A stretch of DNA of 64,000 nucleotides, taken from NCBI GenBank assembly GCA_020746995.1, contig JAGPXD010000001.1, forward strand, positions 1,550,001 through 1,614,000, given 5' to 3'. The stretch is from Plectosphaerella cucumerina. Lineage: Eukaryota; Ascomycota; Sordariomycetes; Glomerellales; Plectosphaerellaceae. How positions within the stretch are numbered: the first letter of the stretch is position 1; every line of letters begins with the position of its first letter. Both the position numbers and the translations under genes were made by a program. Below are positions 22,307 through 33,400 of the stretch, piece after piece. The notes under the pieces were generated by a model. The model saw only the letters and a program-made list of their open reading frames with translations. It was not told where the DNA came from and ran no database searches.

Positions 22307-22876
22307 TTTGACAGCCTAGCTCGTACTAATAACCACGTGTTGACTTGATGCCTGCCCTGATGCTTAGGAGTCAGCAAGGTGATGTCCATATGGCTTTCCG
22401 CAGAAACGCATCTAGTGTCTTATCTTTCATCCAAGTTGCGTCTCGGCGTGGATCTTGCCACCACTCTGCTCGCACATCACAACAAGCCCGCCTTCCACGA
22501 AATTTCGCGCGCCTGCCTCGACTCATGATGCGTGCGTACAATCAAGCAGAAAAGTCCGCCGTGAATCCCAATAAGGTAGCCGACGCGGACTTTTTACGTA
22601 TTATTACATCGTGAAGTTGATTTCCTTCCATCCCACAGCTCTTCCCACGCAAGCAGAAACAGCCCTGCAGTTACCGCGGCGACTCACTCTCGACAACGCG
22701 GAGCACCCGCCCAACTTTTCTAGCCCCAAAAGACTTTCCCACCCAATTTCCTCTCTCCGCCCTCCAAACTTCCTTCACCTTATCCTCCCTCCGGTTCCTC
22801 GCATGACCCGGTGAGTTCCACTTCTTTTCTCTCAGATTCTTCCATTCACCTGCGGCTGACTTGTATCTCAGATCCC
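22307..22876. other. Intergenic, 5' leader of the chromodomain gene
   Basis: This contains the ric8 3' flank and a pyrimidine-rich leader. An upstream ATG at 22803 is followed at once by a good splice donor (GTGAGT at 22811) with an acceptor TCAG at 22871, so a 61-nt intron probably lies in the 5' UTR. See the findings for the upstream ORF. Confidence 0.5.
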
Positions 22877-24104
22877 ATGGAGCCCATTGAAGGAGACGAC
22901 GAGCTACAGCGTGTCATATCTGACATTATCCCGAACTACAAATACTTCAAGCCGGTGTCCGAGCAAGAGACCCGGAACGAACTTCTCGACCCTTTCGACA
23001 ACGGTATGTCTGATTTCCCAACCGGAAAATCACCTCCTCATCTACTCCCACAATTCATTTTACCGGCAGCATATTCTGACCTGCTCTCCAAAGATCTCCC
23101 CAACCCTGCAAGCGAGCCTGACGACATGCCTCGTCTAAGCTCCCAAGAGCTTGCTGACATTGAGGTTGCAATGCCCTGCGTTCAGGATCTGGATCCGTTT
23201 GATGACGAGGTCAATGCCAACGATCAACTTCAAGCTGAGGCTTCCGAAGATGCTGTCGTTGAGTCGGACGATACAATTGATCGATCCTCCACCATCGATA
23301 ACCAGACTGAGGATGACATTGCTACGGTCCAGAAGCGCCCTGGTCGTCCTCTGAAGCGCAAACGTGGCCGTCACGCCGAGAAGGTCTCGTTCGCAGACGA
23401 GTCGAGCCAAGTCGACCCGTTTTCTCCTGGTCCTACCGCCACGCCCCGTCCTGTGTCGGCCCCGGAGCGCAAGCGCGGTGGTCCCGCCAAGAGGACTTCG
23501 TCTACGGACAACTCCAGTCAAGTCGACCAGACCACGGCGTCTTCTCCTCGTCCGGCCCCGAACGCCGAGCCTGTCTCTGGTAGGTCGGATGACCACCGTC
23601 GCTCATCATCACCTGCTGACAGCCCTGTTTTCCCAGCCCCCAACGCTTCTAAGCGTCGAACTCGCTCGTCGACGGGTGATCTGCCCGTTCCGGCCGCCTC
23701 TCCCAAGACGGTAAGTACCGCCTCTCTTACAGCACATGAAAAGAAGACTGATTGCTGTCTAGGCTGCCGTCGCTGCGAAGCGTGGCCGAGGCCGACCCAA
23801 GGGCTCCGGCAAGACTGCGACACCCGCCCCTGCCCGCAAAGGCCGTGCGGTGAAGAAGCCGGTGGCCCGTAAGGTCCCTCGGGAGGTCTCAGCTGAAGAG
23901 GAGGAGGACGTCGCCGATGACGCCGATCCCGAGCAGGAGTGGGAGGTGGAGAAGATCCTCGACGACTACATCCAAGATGATGGAGTTCACATGTTCCACG
24001 TCAAGTGGAAGGGCTTTTCTGCCGATGAGAACACTTGGGAGCCTAAGCTGCATCTCGCCAAGTGCACGATGCAGATGAAGGCATACCACGCCAAGAAGAA
24101 GTAA
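22877..24104 (+). CDS. Chromodomain protein with AT-hook-like motifs
   Basis: Likely binder of methylated histone H3. Exons 22877-23710 and 23763-24104 give 391 aa. The C terminus is a chromodomain: EWEVEKILDDYI, HMFHVKWKGF, ENTWEP. By alignment to HP1 its aromatic cage would be Trp338, Trp360 and Phe363. The rest is disordered and basic or Ser/Pro-rich, with two AT-hook-like cores (RPGRPLKRKRGR and RGRGRPKGSGK). No chromoshadow domain is visible, so it is not a classical HP1. I chose the ATG at 22877 because the upstream ATG at 22803 cannot be spliced in frame. The stop TAA is embedded in a perfect donor (GTAAGT at 24101-24106), so a further 3' exon is possible. Function beyond chromatin binding is unknown. 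Confidence 0.82.
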
Positions 24105-24754
24105 GTGTCAGAGGCCAGTGGCCAGCAGCCAGCGGCCAGCGGCCAGCGGCATGCCAGTGGATGGCATCGGTGGCCCCCAGGGAAATCCTCTGGGTTCCTC
24201 TGGTTCCTTGATTGGGATAAAACTTCCAACAAGGGATGGGGAGTTGGGATGCGTTGGGCTTTTGCTGTTTTGGAGCCCCCTTCATGAGCTGCTCTGTCTT
24301 TGTCTTTTACTGGGTTCTTTCCTGTTAGCAGCTCGTTACATGTTCTCGAGCACTGGGCAGCACCCATTCATCCAGAAAGAAAAGACCAATTCTCTGCACC
24401 GTTGATGAAGGAAAGAAGTTCATCAAGAAACGTCAGCCCATCAGACTGGAGGTAAGCTTCCTCGCTACGCCCTCCGATTGGCCCGAGCTCCATTCCCCCA
24501 ACGGCGGGTGACATCAGAAGCGAGGCCCTATTTTTTTGGGTCCCGCCGTTCAACGTGTCGTGTCTGAAGCTGTGACTTGAATCCATCCCACAAACTCGAC
24601 CCGATCAACCCATCTGCCCACCGACACATCCGCCCGACGTCTAGTCACCGCCGAAACAACCCAGGCATCGCCAGCGATCCCGATAGCCTCCCTTGACCGA
24701 ACCATATCAACCCTCCCATCCTCCTACCAGCCGTCGCGCATCCCGTCGCAAACA
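24105..24754. other. Intergenic, 650 bases
   Basis: Begins with a short run of GGCCAGC-like heptamers (about 24112-24150) just past the chromodomain stop. The remainder is unremarkable and carries the promoter of the next gene, ending in a C-rich leader. I see no gene. Confidence 0.5.
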
Positions 24755-25706
24755 ATGGAAGCTCTCCAGGAAACCCTGAGGCCCCTCCTCAAGCCCATCA
24801 CCTCCAACCTTCCCGGCCCCCTCGACGAGCTGGCTGTCTCCCTCCTCGGCCCGCGCTGCCACGCCTCTCTCGTCCGCGAGCTCACCCTCACCGACGACGC
24901 CTGCCTCAAGCTCGCCGTCTCCAAGGCCCTGGGCCTCGGCATCGTCGGCGCCTCTTCCATCGTCAAGGTGCCCCAGATCCTCAAGCTGCTCAACTCAAAG
25001 TCCGCCTCGGGCGTCAGCGTCCTCTCCTACCTGCTCGAGACGGCCGCCTACGTCGTCACCCTCGCCTACAACTTCCGCAACGAGTTCCCCTTCAGCACAT
25101 ACGGCGAGACTGCCCTGATCGCCGCCCAGAACGTCGTCATCACCACCCTCGTCTTCAACTACTCGGGCCGCTCCTCCCTGGCGGCCGTCTTCGTCGCGGT
25201 TCTCGCCGCGGCCGCTGCCGCTCTGCTGTCTGAGCAGCTGCTTGACCTGAAGCAGCTGACCCTTCTGCAGGCCGGCGCCGGCGCCCTCGGCGTCGCGAGC
25301 AAGATCCCCCAGATCCTGACCATCTGGCAGCAGGGCAGCACCGGCCAGCTCAGCGCGTTCACCGTGAGTCCTTCTCCTTGTCCTTTTGCTTGCCTTCCGT
25401 CGCTAACAATCTCGCCCCCAGGTCATCAACTACCTCCTCGGCTCCCTCGCCCGCGTCTTCACCACCCTCCAGGAGGTCGACGACAACCTGATCCTGTACA
25501 GCTTCATCGCCGGCTTCGCCCTCAACGCCGTCCTGGCCGCCCAGATGGCTTACTACTGGAACGCTCCCTCCGAGAAGGCCAAGGGCAAGAGGCCCGTCCC
25601 CGTCTCCGCCCAGATCAAGTCTGCCTCCAAGCCGGTCGCCGAGGCCACGGGCTCTGCCCAGTCGACTCCCTCCAAGAAGGGACCCTCCACCCGCAGGCGC
25701 GGCTGA
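24755..25706 (+). CDS. MPDU1-family PQ-loop protein (mannose-P-dolichol utilisation)
   Basis: ER membrane protein. Human MPDU1 is needed for use of dolichol-P-mannose and dolichol-P-glucose in N-glycan and GPI-anchor assembly. Exons 24755-25363 and 25422-25706 give 297 aa, and the intron is phase 0. Two PQ-loop repeats are clear: KVPQILKLLNSKSASGVS and KIPQILTIWQQGSTGQLS, each beside hydrophobic helices. Seven membrane spans are expected. The tail is basic and Ser/Pro-rich (KGPSTRRRG). Length is close to the family norm. The alternative would be another PQ-loop transporter, but the GVSVLSYLLET and VINYLLGSLARVFTTLQEVDD segments favour MPDU1. Confidence 0.9.
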
Positions 25707-26480
25707 GCTCTCGTCATGTCGGACGGCGCAAGATCGGTGACGGAAAGACCGGGTCTTGCTGGCGAAAAGAGTTTCTGGGGTCCATTGTATTATTGATTTG
25801 CTAGTATTTGTTTAATCCAGCCCACGAGACGGCCGTAGAAGTGTCTTTTTGGGCCATGGCCCTGATTATTTCTGGTTTTATGAACGTCCAAATCCCGAAT
25901 ATTGAGTCTAGCTTTGCTTCGAAGTTGAGCTGCTCAGCTATTTCGCTTCAAGACATGACGCCACCTAAAACACAAACCACTCACCATGTGCGCCTCATCA
26001 TCCAGCACGTCCTGTTCATTTTGCCTGAAACTCTGATAGCTCGAAATCTTGGCGAGATAGCAGCAGCAGCTCCCAAGTTTGCAAGCAATGTCCTCGACGC
26101 TTCAGCAGCAGTTCTGCCGCTCCCAGTGAGGCAAACAGAAAACTGTTAGATTGGTCAGAACACCACTTGAGCTATGCACTTCGCAATCCTATCTTCCGCA
26201 CCAAGATATTTTCAAATTTCTTCAAGCCCAAGCAAGACGGATTGAATTAAACTGACTATGCCATTGCCCGGTCATTATTAGCCAGCTACAAATCAGAACA
26301 ACTGCAAGCCCATACATTTGTCTGGACACAAGCACAGCAAACCCTTCATCTCATCACCTTTGGCCACACTGAGAAACCACTTTCCTAATCACATCGAGTC
26401 TTCAACATGCCATATTTCAATGTGTGTAGCTCCAGACATTGTGAGTTCCAAGTCATGGTACTGCCAATCAATTAATCGCA

Positions 26481-26761
26481 ATGCCATCAAGCATCTGCTA
26501 CCGTCAAGCGTCTGATGCCGTTGAGCGTCTGATGCCGTTGAGCTTCTGGTGCCGTCAAGCTTCTGGTGCCGTCAAGCTTCTAGTGCCGTCAAGATTTTGG
26601 CGCCGTCAAGCTTCTCATGCCGTCAAGCGTCTGATGCTGTCAAATTTGCGATGTGGTCAACCGCCCAATATTGCCAAACCCATGATGCTGTCGATAACAT
26701 CAACCATGTAATGCCGCCAATCTAGCAATGCTGTCAGTCCCACGATGTCGTTAATCGTATG
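26481..26761. repeat. 17-bp tandem repeat (minisatellite)
   Basis: Eleven consecutive 17-base units run from 26481 to 26667, with consensus near rtgccgtcaagcttctg. Units start at 26481, 26498, 26515, 26532, 26549, 26566, 26583, 26600, 26617, 26634 and 26651. The centre is nearly perfect (gtgccgtcaagcttct) and the edges decay. After a disrupted stretch, three more 17-base units begin at 26711, 26728 and 26745. Because 17 is not a multiple of three, a 51-base super-period codes a 17-residue repeat in the frame opened by the ATG at 26481 (RQASDAVERL..., RQASGAVKLL..., RQASHAVKRL...). I do not think it is a gene. Confidence 0.88.
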
Positions 26762-27570
26762 CAAGAACTATCCCTGAAATTCACCAAGCTGCTTGCATCT
26801 CAAGACGAACACTTTCAAGAAGTCCATTTCTGCTTCACACCAACCAAGTCTAAAAGCATGCTACACAAATTTAAAGGCACGATTGTAAGTTTGGCCATAT
26901 CACGACACTTTGTGATCACTTTGAGAGGTGAGACAGTCGAAAAGCCAATATGAATGGTTGGAAGCACCATCACAAGCCTGTAGCATCACCACAAGCCTGA
27001 AGTCACAGCTGAATTCGGGAATCTCGACAACAAAGTCTCCTCCTCTGTCACATTGTTAACATCACATGATTGACGAGGAAGACAATGACCATGGTCGTCT
27101 CGGTGTCTATGAACTGGATATTGGCGATGATGGCTCTGCGAGCCGGTGACAAGTCGACAAAGACAGCAGCTTCGCTCGTGCAAAGACGGACCGTGTAGAT
27201 GAAATATCTGGCTTTTGGTTTTGTCCACGACATGAGGCACATCACAGCAATGGTCAGGTTCAAAGAAGCACTCCCTTCATTTGGCGGAATTCCCATCGCC
27301 GACACGGAGCAGTCATACAAAACTCCCACAAAGACAAGTAGAACCCTCGGCATATCTGCCATCCACCACCTGCCACCTTTCATTCTGCCATCCAGAGTCC
27401 GCAGTGTGTCATCCGCACTCGCACATTCCCAATGTGTCATCCGCTATCCGCAATCCACTGTCCGAAGTCACGATGAATCGCTGGTCATGATCCGCGCCTT
27501 CCGCACTTTGCGCCTTCCGCTGCTTGTCTCCTTCCCGTTCCGAGTCTGCCTGCGTTCACTGAATCGCCCA

Positions 27571-27645
27571 AGTCCGCAATGAGTCGCCAGGATCCGCAAT
27601 ATGAGTCGTCAGGATCCGCAGTGAGTCGCCTGAAGTCCGCAGTGC
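27571..27645. repeat. Short degenerate direct repeats, about 19-22 bases
   Basis: Three to four imperfect copies of a unit like gtccgcaatgagtcgccag follow one another (starting near 27571, 27590, 27612 and 27634). The same TCCGCA core recurs more loosely upstream to about 27370. The unit length drifts, so this is a decayed array. Confidence 0.6.
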
Positions 27646-27817
27646 TGTCCGTCCGATGGTATAAAACCGTCCCATGCCAGCCAAGCCAACCCAAACTTTT
27701 CCCTTCCCCTCCCCCTCAAGCGCCACGGGTGTGGGCCACGATTGGTGGCACGAGGCAGGCCACCAGTGCCCACAGCCCGAGGGCCACCAGGGATTGGATG
27801 TTGAGCACCCGCTGCTG

Positions 27818-30462
27818 CTAGTCACGCAGGTGTCGAACTTCCCCCCTGGTGGCCCAGGCGAGGGCCTCGGAGAAGGGCCCCGTCCTGGCCACGGCGGAGA
27901 GGAAGGGCAGGGGCAGGTTAAGGACCACGAGGGCCCAGTAGACGCCGTTCAGCTGGCGCCTGGTCGCCGCGGTGAGGTTGTCCGGGCGGGAGGGGTTCCT
28001 CTGGCGAGGGTTGGACGCGCCCTGCCAGAGGTCCGCCTCCGAGTCGCTGAAGGCGCCGGCGCCGTAGGAGCCCCCGTGGCTGCCGTGGCCCAGGTGGGCG
28101 GGCTGGGGTGGCTGCAGGTCGATGATCTGGAAGTCATCGTGGCCCTGCTCGTTCTGGCCCTCGCCGGGGCCCAGGAAGGGGTTCCTGCCGTTGTCCGTGC
28201 CGTAGTTGCTTGCGTAGCCGGCGGGAGGCTGGACGAGGAAGTTGCCGTAAGGCCGGACAACGGCGGAGGGGCGGGCTGAGGAGGTGCGGACGTTCACCAC
28301 AGGGTAGGCGCTCGAACCGCGGAGACTCGTGGCCGGGAAACGGGCTGCGGATGTGCGGGCGTTGGCACTGCGGACAATGGCTGCGGTCGGGCTGTAAAAG
28401 GTTGGGGCAACTGGTGAGTCGTTAGCCTTCTGTCCGGAACATTAAAGAAACTTCGTGATGGCTCGGATTCCAATCAAAGACCTACCCTCACGCTGGAACG
28501 ACGGCCGCCCCTCAGCTGGCAGCACAGGCTGAACCATCAGACCTGTGCTTGGGCTCAGGGGGGTGTAGTGGTCGGGCCCTGCATTGAGAGCTGTCCTCCT
28601 CGACTCGGGCTCGACAATCCGGCGGCCGCTGTACCGTGGGTTGACCATGGGATGATGGGCGATGTAGTTCCCGGACTCACTCTGGTCTTCGAGGCCACTC
28701 TCTCGCCTCTCCTGCTGGATGAGGAACGCGTCTTTGAGGCTGATGAGGCCGCAAGGGAGCTTGACGTGGTTGAAGCCGGAGAGGGGACGTCCCAGCTGGG
28801 GGGGCTCAGCCGCTTCGCGCTCGGCAGCCAGTTGTGCTTCGTATGCCTGGACTTCCTGGTTGACCCGGTCCCAATGGAAGGAGGGGTGGTCGTCCTCGTC
28901 ATGATCTCTGCCCATGGGATTCTCGCGGCCATCTTGCATGTCGGTCAGCTCGTATGAGGGGCCATCTTGGTCGCTGGAAAGCTGCTGGCGGCTGTAGAGA
29001 GCAGATCTGGCATCTTGGGCGCTCACGCCACGGGTCGGAGCATGCTGGAAGCCGTCTGGGATTTAATGAGCACATGAGTCTACAAACACATTTCTTTGGG
29101 GGTCAGTAACTCACAAGAACGGTAGCCTTGGTTGGAGCTCTGGTACTGCTGGTATTCGGAGGCGTTGCCTTGGATTGCACGGCTCGATCCGCGAGGAGGA
29201 ACAGGAGGCATGCGCCGAGAAGGTCTCTCCCACCAGCCGAATTGTTGCTCAGAGATGGGCTCGTCGAGGTTGTGGGCATCTTCGGGCAGAAGTCTGTCAG
29301 AGTAGTCTGCGATGCTGCTACCGTTGATGACTCGACCAATGGCAGAGTGTCGGTACATGTTGCGAGATGCCCTGTGCTCGTCGTCGACGGTCTCCCAGTC
29401 CTCGGGGCTGTGGTTGTTGTTGTCTTGAGCGTTCCTGAGAGCCTGGACAGAAGCGAGATTGTCAAGAGGGATACGGCTGAACTGCTCATCGCTGAGTTGG
29501 CTCCAAGGGGTTGGGCCGGTGCCGTTGCCGGTGTCGTCGATGTCGGGGGACATGCGACCAGGGGGAGGGGAGGTGGGAATTCTGACGGCGTTGCGATCAA
29601 TTTGCATGCCTGAGTGGATAGCAGCAGTGTTGTAGAACTGATTGGGACGCTGAGAGGTAGAGGTCCGGCCGTCCTGCCTGATGCGGTAGTCGACGATGGA
29701 GTTGGCGCGATCCAGAGATGGCTGGCTGGGCTCAAGCTCGAAGACTGGGTTGCTGATGCGGGAGGTCTCATTGAGAACGCGGGAAAGGTCTCGCTCGCTG
29801 TGACTCTGAAGGAATCGGTACTGGGTGTTGTCGGCGTTCCAGCTGATGTCCTCGGCGGCACGATCCATGGACTCATCGCTGATGTTGCCATCCTCGTAGT
29901 CGTGGATCTGAGAAGTCTCAGGATCCTTGGGGACGTCATCAGAGCCAGCCAAGGGGCTCTCCTGCTCGTAGGGGTCGGAGTAAGGAGGCCTGTAGTTCGA
30001 CTGACGAGAGTGCTGGGCGACATGACCAGGACGAGTGTCAGGAGTGGCATTGGGATCGTAGGCGATCGGAGGGAGAGAAGGGCCAGCGTTGTGGCGATGG
30101 TAGGAGCGACGGGAATCCTGGGGGATGAAGGACGAGCGATCATGGTGAGAGTCCTGGCCGTTGTAGACGCTGGAAGGGCTGGGAGGTCGCATCTCCTCAT
30201 GGCCATCCTCAGACGACAGGAGTGAGACCTGGTCGGGATTGGTACCAGTGGGCCGATAGTTCTCCTGACGAGAGGCGTCGGCACTGCGTGAGGTAATGTT
30301 CCGATGAGCTTCTCCGAGGGTCGGGTAGAACCTGTTGATGGAGCGCTCGTTGCGAGACTGGGAGGTGTTAGTCGAGGACTCTCATTTGAATCAATCGCAC
30401 CGGTCGAAAACGGTTGATTTCATCGCCAAAAAATGAAGACTTACATCGGAAGTGTCAGACAT
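27818..30462 (-). CDS. Large unrecognised protein with C-terminal membrane segment
   Basis: I do not recognise this gene. Four exons on the minus strand fit well: 30462-30445 (MSDTSD), 30357-29115, 29055-28486 and 28410-27818, giving 807 aa. All junctions have GTRAGT-like donors and CAG acceptors; the third donor could be GTAGGT (28485) or GTGAGG a few bases upstream. The first 750 residues are polar and disordered, rich in Ser, Arg, Pro, Asp and Gln, with SRNERSINRFYPTLGEAHR at the second exon start. Near the end a hydrophobic helix (VYWALVVLNLPLPFLSAV) suggests a tail-anchored protein. The frame stops at a TAG (27818-27820) but then stays open for 33 more codons with a second hydrophobic helix. 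It could be a conserved fungal membrane-associated scaffold; no function can be assigned. Confidence 0.7.
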
Positions 30463-33400
30463 GTTTGCTGATCTGAAGCTTCTTCTCAGCTCTCTTGTGG
30501 GAGTGTGTGCCGTGGAGGACAGTGTGGAATGAAAAGGGGTAACTGGGTATCGTGGATCGCTGATGGATTGAGCGTGCCGACAACAATACTCGGGATTGAA
30601 ACGATGGAATGAAGCGTTCGCTGTGAACTCCAATCGCAGAAGAGAAGAAGACGAAAAGAATTGACAATGTTCTGATCGTGTGGTGTGAATGCAAACTCCG
30701 AATGCAGACGTGAAGAAAGAAGAGGCTTGTGCCGATGTGCCGATGGTGAAAGAAGTCCAGTGGGCAGAGGCTTGGAGAGTGATCGCGATGTGATCAAAAG
30801 AATTACTCAAAGGATGGGTGCTGTGAGTGGTCCGATGAGAGTGGTTTGGCCAAACTTGTGATGATCGCGGGGTAGAGGAAGCTTGTTAGGATTGCGCCAG
30901 GCTTTGGGTGTGTAGACGCGTCGGGGTGCAGTGGTTCTCGTCGCGTCTGTGATGAGTTTACCGGTCGGCAGCTGTTATCGATGGCCCCAAAAGATTTTCC
31001 AGAACTTTGTTCAGGTAATCGAGGTGATGGTAGCTCTGAGGAGAAGAACAGGAAGAATCGATTCTGGGAGAGGTGAACGATGGACGAACGCTGTTGCAGG
31101 GGAACGCCTTCGCAGAAGGTGTAGGGAGGGAGTTGTTGGTGAGATCACGAGGAGGAACAGTGAGAGACGGAGAGAGGGAGTTCTGCGTGGTGGGTGACGA
31201 GGGAAAACTCAGGGCCTACGGGCCAAAAAAATGGTCTGCCAAAGAGGGTGGAAAATGTAGGGCTTGGGGGCAAGGGCAACAACATCAACACTCGTCCAGC
31301 CTCGCGTGAACGCGTCACGTCTGCTTGACGCGTGCCTTCCGTGAGGAAAGGGCTCTTAGGAAAGGAGTCCTGCTGGGCCCGGGGCCTGAATTATTGACTG
31401 CTTGTGTCGCCAAACATGGCAGATGTGTTGGAAGCCATGTCGAGAGATGCCCGGCTGGTCACCAGACCAGGTCATGGGCCTCCTCCTCTGCACCGGCACC
31501 TATGTCTATACTAACCTGCTCAGGGAATTATTGGAGTTTCTAAGCGGCATTAGCCAGATCAAGATTTACCATCCATCGAGCCCTGCAGACTCGAATGATG
31601 TCCACATTGCACCTTGGCCAGCCTCGAGCGCAGACTGCCATCGGATCTTGGAGCAAGAGAGCGTCGTCGGGTCACATTGGATGTTTGAGTGGGAATCAAC
31701 ATAAGCACTCCTAACCTTGGGATGCTAGTTCGGGGGCATGCCGCTTACAAGATGGAAATCAGTGGGTGATGTGAGGGCTTGGTTTGCCGATTGAGAACCT
31801 CGTGATGCCGCCCGGGAAGGAGACATACCAGATAACTCACATAACAGATAACTCGTTGTATTCTCTTGTCCCAAGTCCTCGAGGCATGTTCCATCTCAAG
31901 GTCCAGGCGATGGTCGAAGAGGACATCATTGAGACCGAGGCACCAGATGATCCGGATGTCTCGAGGGGTCTACGAGACCCTCGTCCCTCTCGCCCGCCAA
32001 TCCCCCGAGCCAGAGCAAACCCTCGGAGACCTGTACTTGTACTGCCATCCTCAAGGACTTACTGGGGCATCTGATGGGCCTGTGGGGAGACCCCCAGACT
32101 CGTTTGGCATGTACTAAGGCGGTGCGCTTCGAGTCAGTCCTTTGTGGGCTGGGGACTTCAGTCTCCAGTCATCGGCCAAACATGCGCCTCCATGATTCCG
32201 TCATAGGCCACCGTACAGATACTGGGGGCAGACTGTGTGCCTTCCCTGGATTTCAAGATGGTCTTCCCAAGTTTTCAGGCAAGAGGCAAACAGAATGAGG
32301 AGCTGCAGGTGCTTTCCTGGCAGATGAAAGCACTCCAAAGAGTCGGACACGTGATATTGTGGCTTATTCTTGGCGCTAAACTCTTTGAGGACGGTCGGAA
32401 TGATATTCACAGCTGGGAAGAGCAAGAGTAAAAAAAGGCAGCCACGGCAGGAGATCAGGTGTGTGAAGTCAAGTGGAAAGTGCAGAAGGAGGCTCTCACG
32501 GCAGTTGCTGTCGTTGGACGCGTCTTGGACCGTGCGCTGCGCTAAGACTATTCAGGACAAGCATTGATCGCGCTCAGGGCAAGATGTGGTGGGCAAAAAG
32601 AGTCTAGCGTTGTTGGTGCGATAAGATCGACTGAGTCCCGATAAGGCCCACCACCAAATGGCTGAAGGGCAGTGAATGTTGTAGCTTGGGAGGGCATCGC
32701 TCTTTCTCGTCGTCTTGTTCCATAAGGCTGGCCTGTCCCGGCAAAGTCTGGAATTCCTTCTGCGCGATTTCTGTCATTTTCCATTTTCCAATCTTCAACA
32801 GATCTCCGGCTTCAAAAATGTCGAGATCGACATGGGAGGGGACCACCAGTACCCCGATCGCCTCACTTGGCTCTGGGCCCTTGGCTGGTGAGACAGGGTT
32901 GCAGACGAAGTTCCCACGGTCGGATTTGCCGATCTCCCCTCTAACCGATGTCCAGTGCTGTTGAAACAGATGACGAAGAGTAGCAGCTCCGATGCGCCCT
33001 GCTGCAGAAATCAAGAAGCCTCACCGGAGATCACAGATGCAATACAGGCACAACCCTACAAGGCAGTTTGGATTTCCTCCGGGATCGCACCTCGTCGGGT
33101 CACCATGTGTTTTCGAGGCCAAGCAAGACAAAGCAAGACTTTCCGAATCACAACCTCGCTGCAGGGGCAGGGCAAGGCGAGGCGCAGGCGGACGATGTGT
33201 CACAGATGTAAGCCAGAGAGAGCACAGCAGCTGTCAAGGCACAACCTCGACCTCGACTCAAACCTCCAACCAGACCTTGGACTCTGTCCCCTTGCATCCT
33301 TGGATGTCCGTGTGCGGTCGGTCGGCCGCCAGTGAGCCGGGTCGGAAGCTTTATACGTGCCCGGACGGCGTCTCGCTTCCGTACCCATCCGAGATGACCT

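Larger units (their letters stand above)
25707..27817. other. Gene-poor, lower-GC spacer with two repeat patches
   Basis: About 2.1 kb without a convincing gene. Base composition is visibly more AT-rich than the flanking genes over about 25800-27200. It holds the 17-bp array at 26481-26761 and a degenerate TCCGCA-type repeat patch at about 27370-27650. The in-frame extension of the next gene (27716-27817) lies at its right end. Confidence 0.6.

Noticed and set aside
22803..22814. ATG at 22803 as the start of the chromodomain protein
   Set aside because: With the leader intron removed it runs out of frame to an early stop; no acceptor restores the main frame.
26481..26711. Open frame through the 17-bp repeat
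   Set aside because: It is explained by the repeat itself (three repeats of 17 bases give 17 codons) and has no coding-like flanks.
32604..33014. 136-codon open frame on the minus strand
   Set aside because: Partly protein-like (GVLVVPSHVDLDIFEAGDLLKIGKW) but isolated, with no domain, and it does not clearly differ from chance in this composition.
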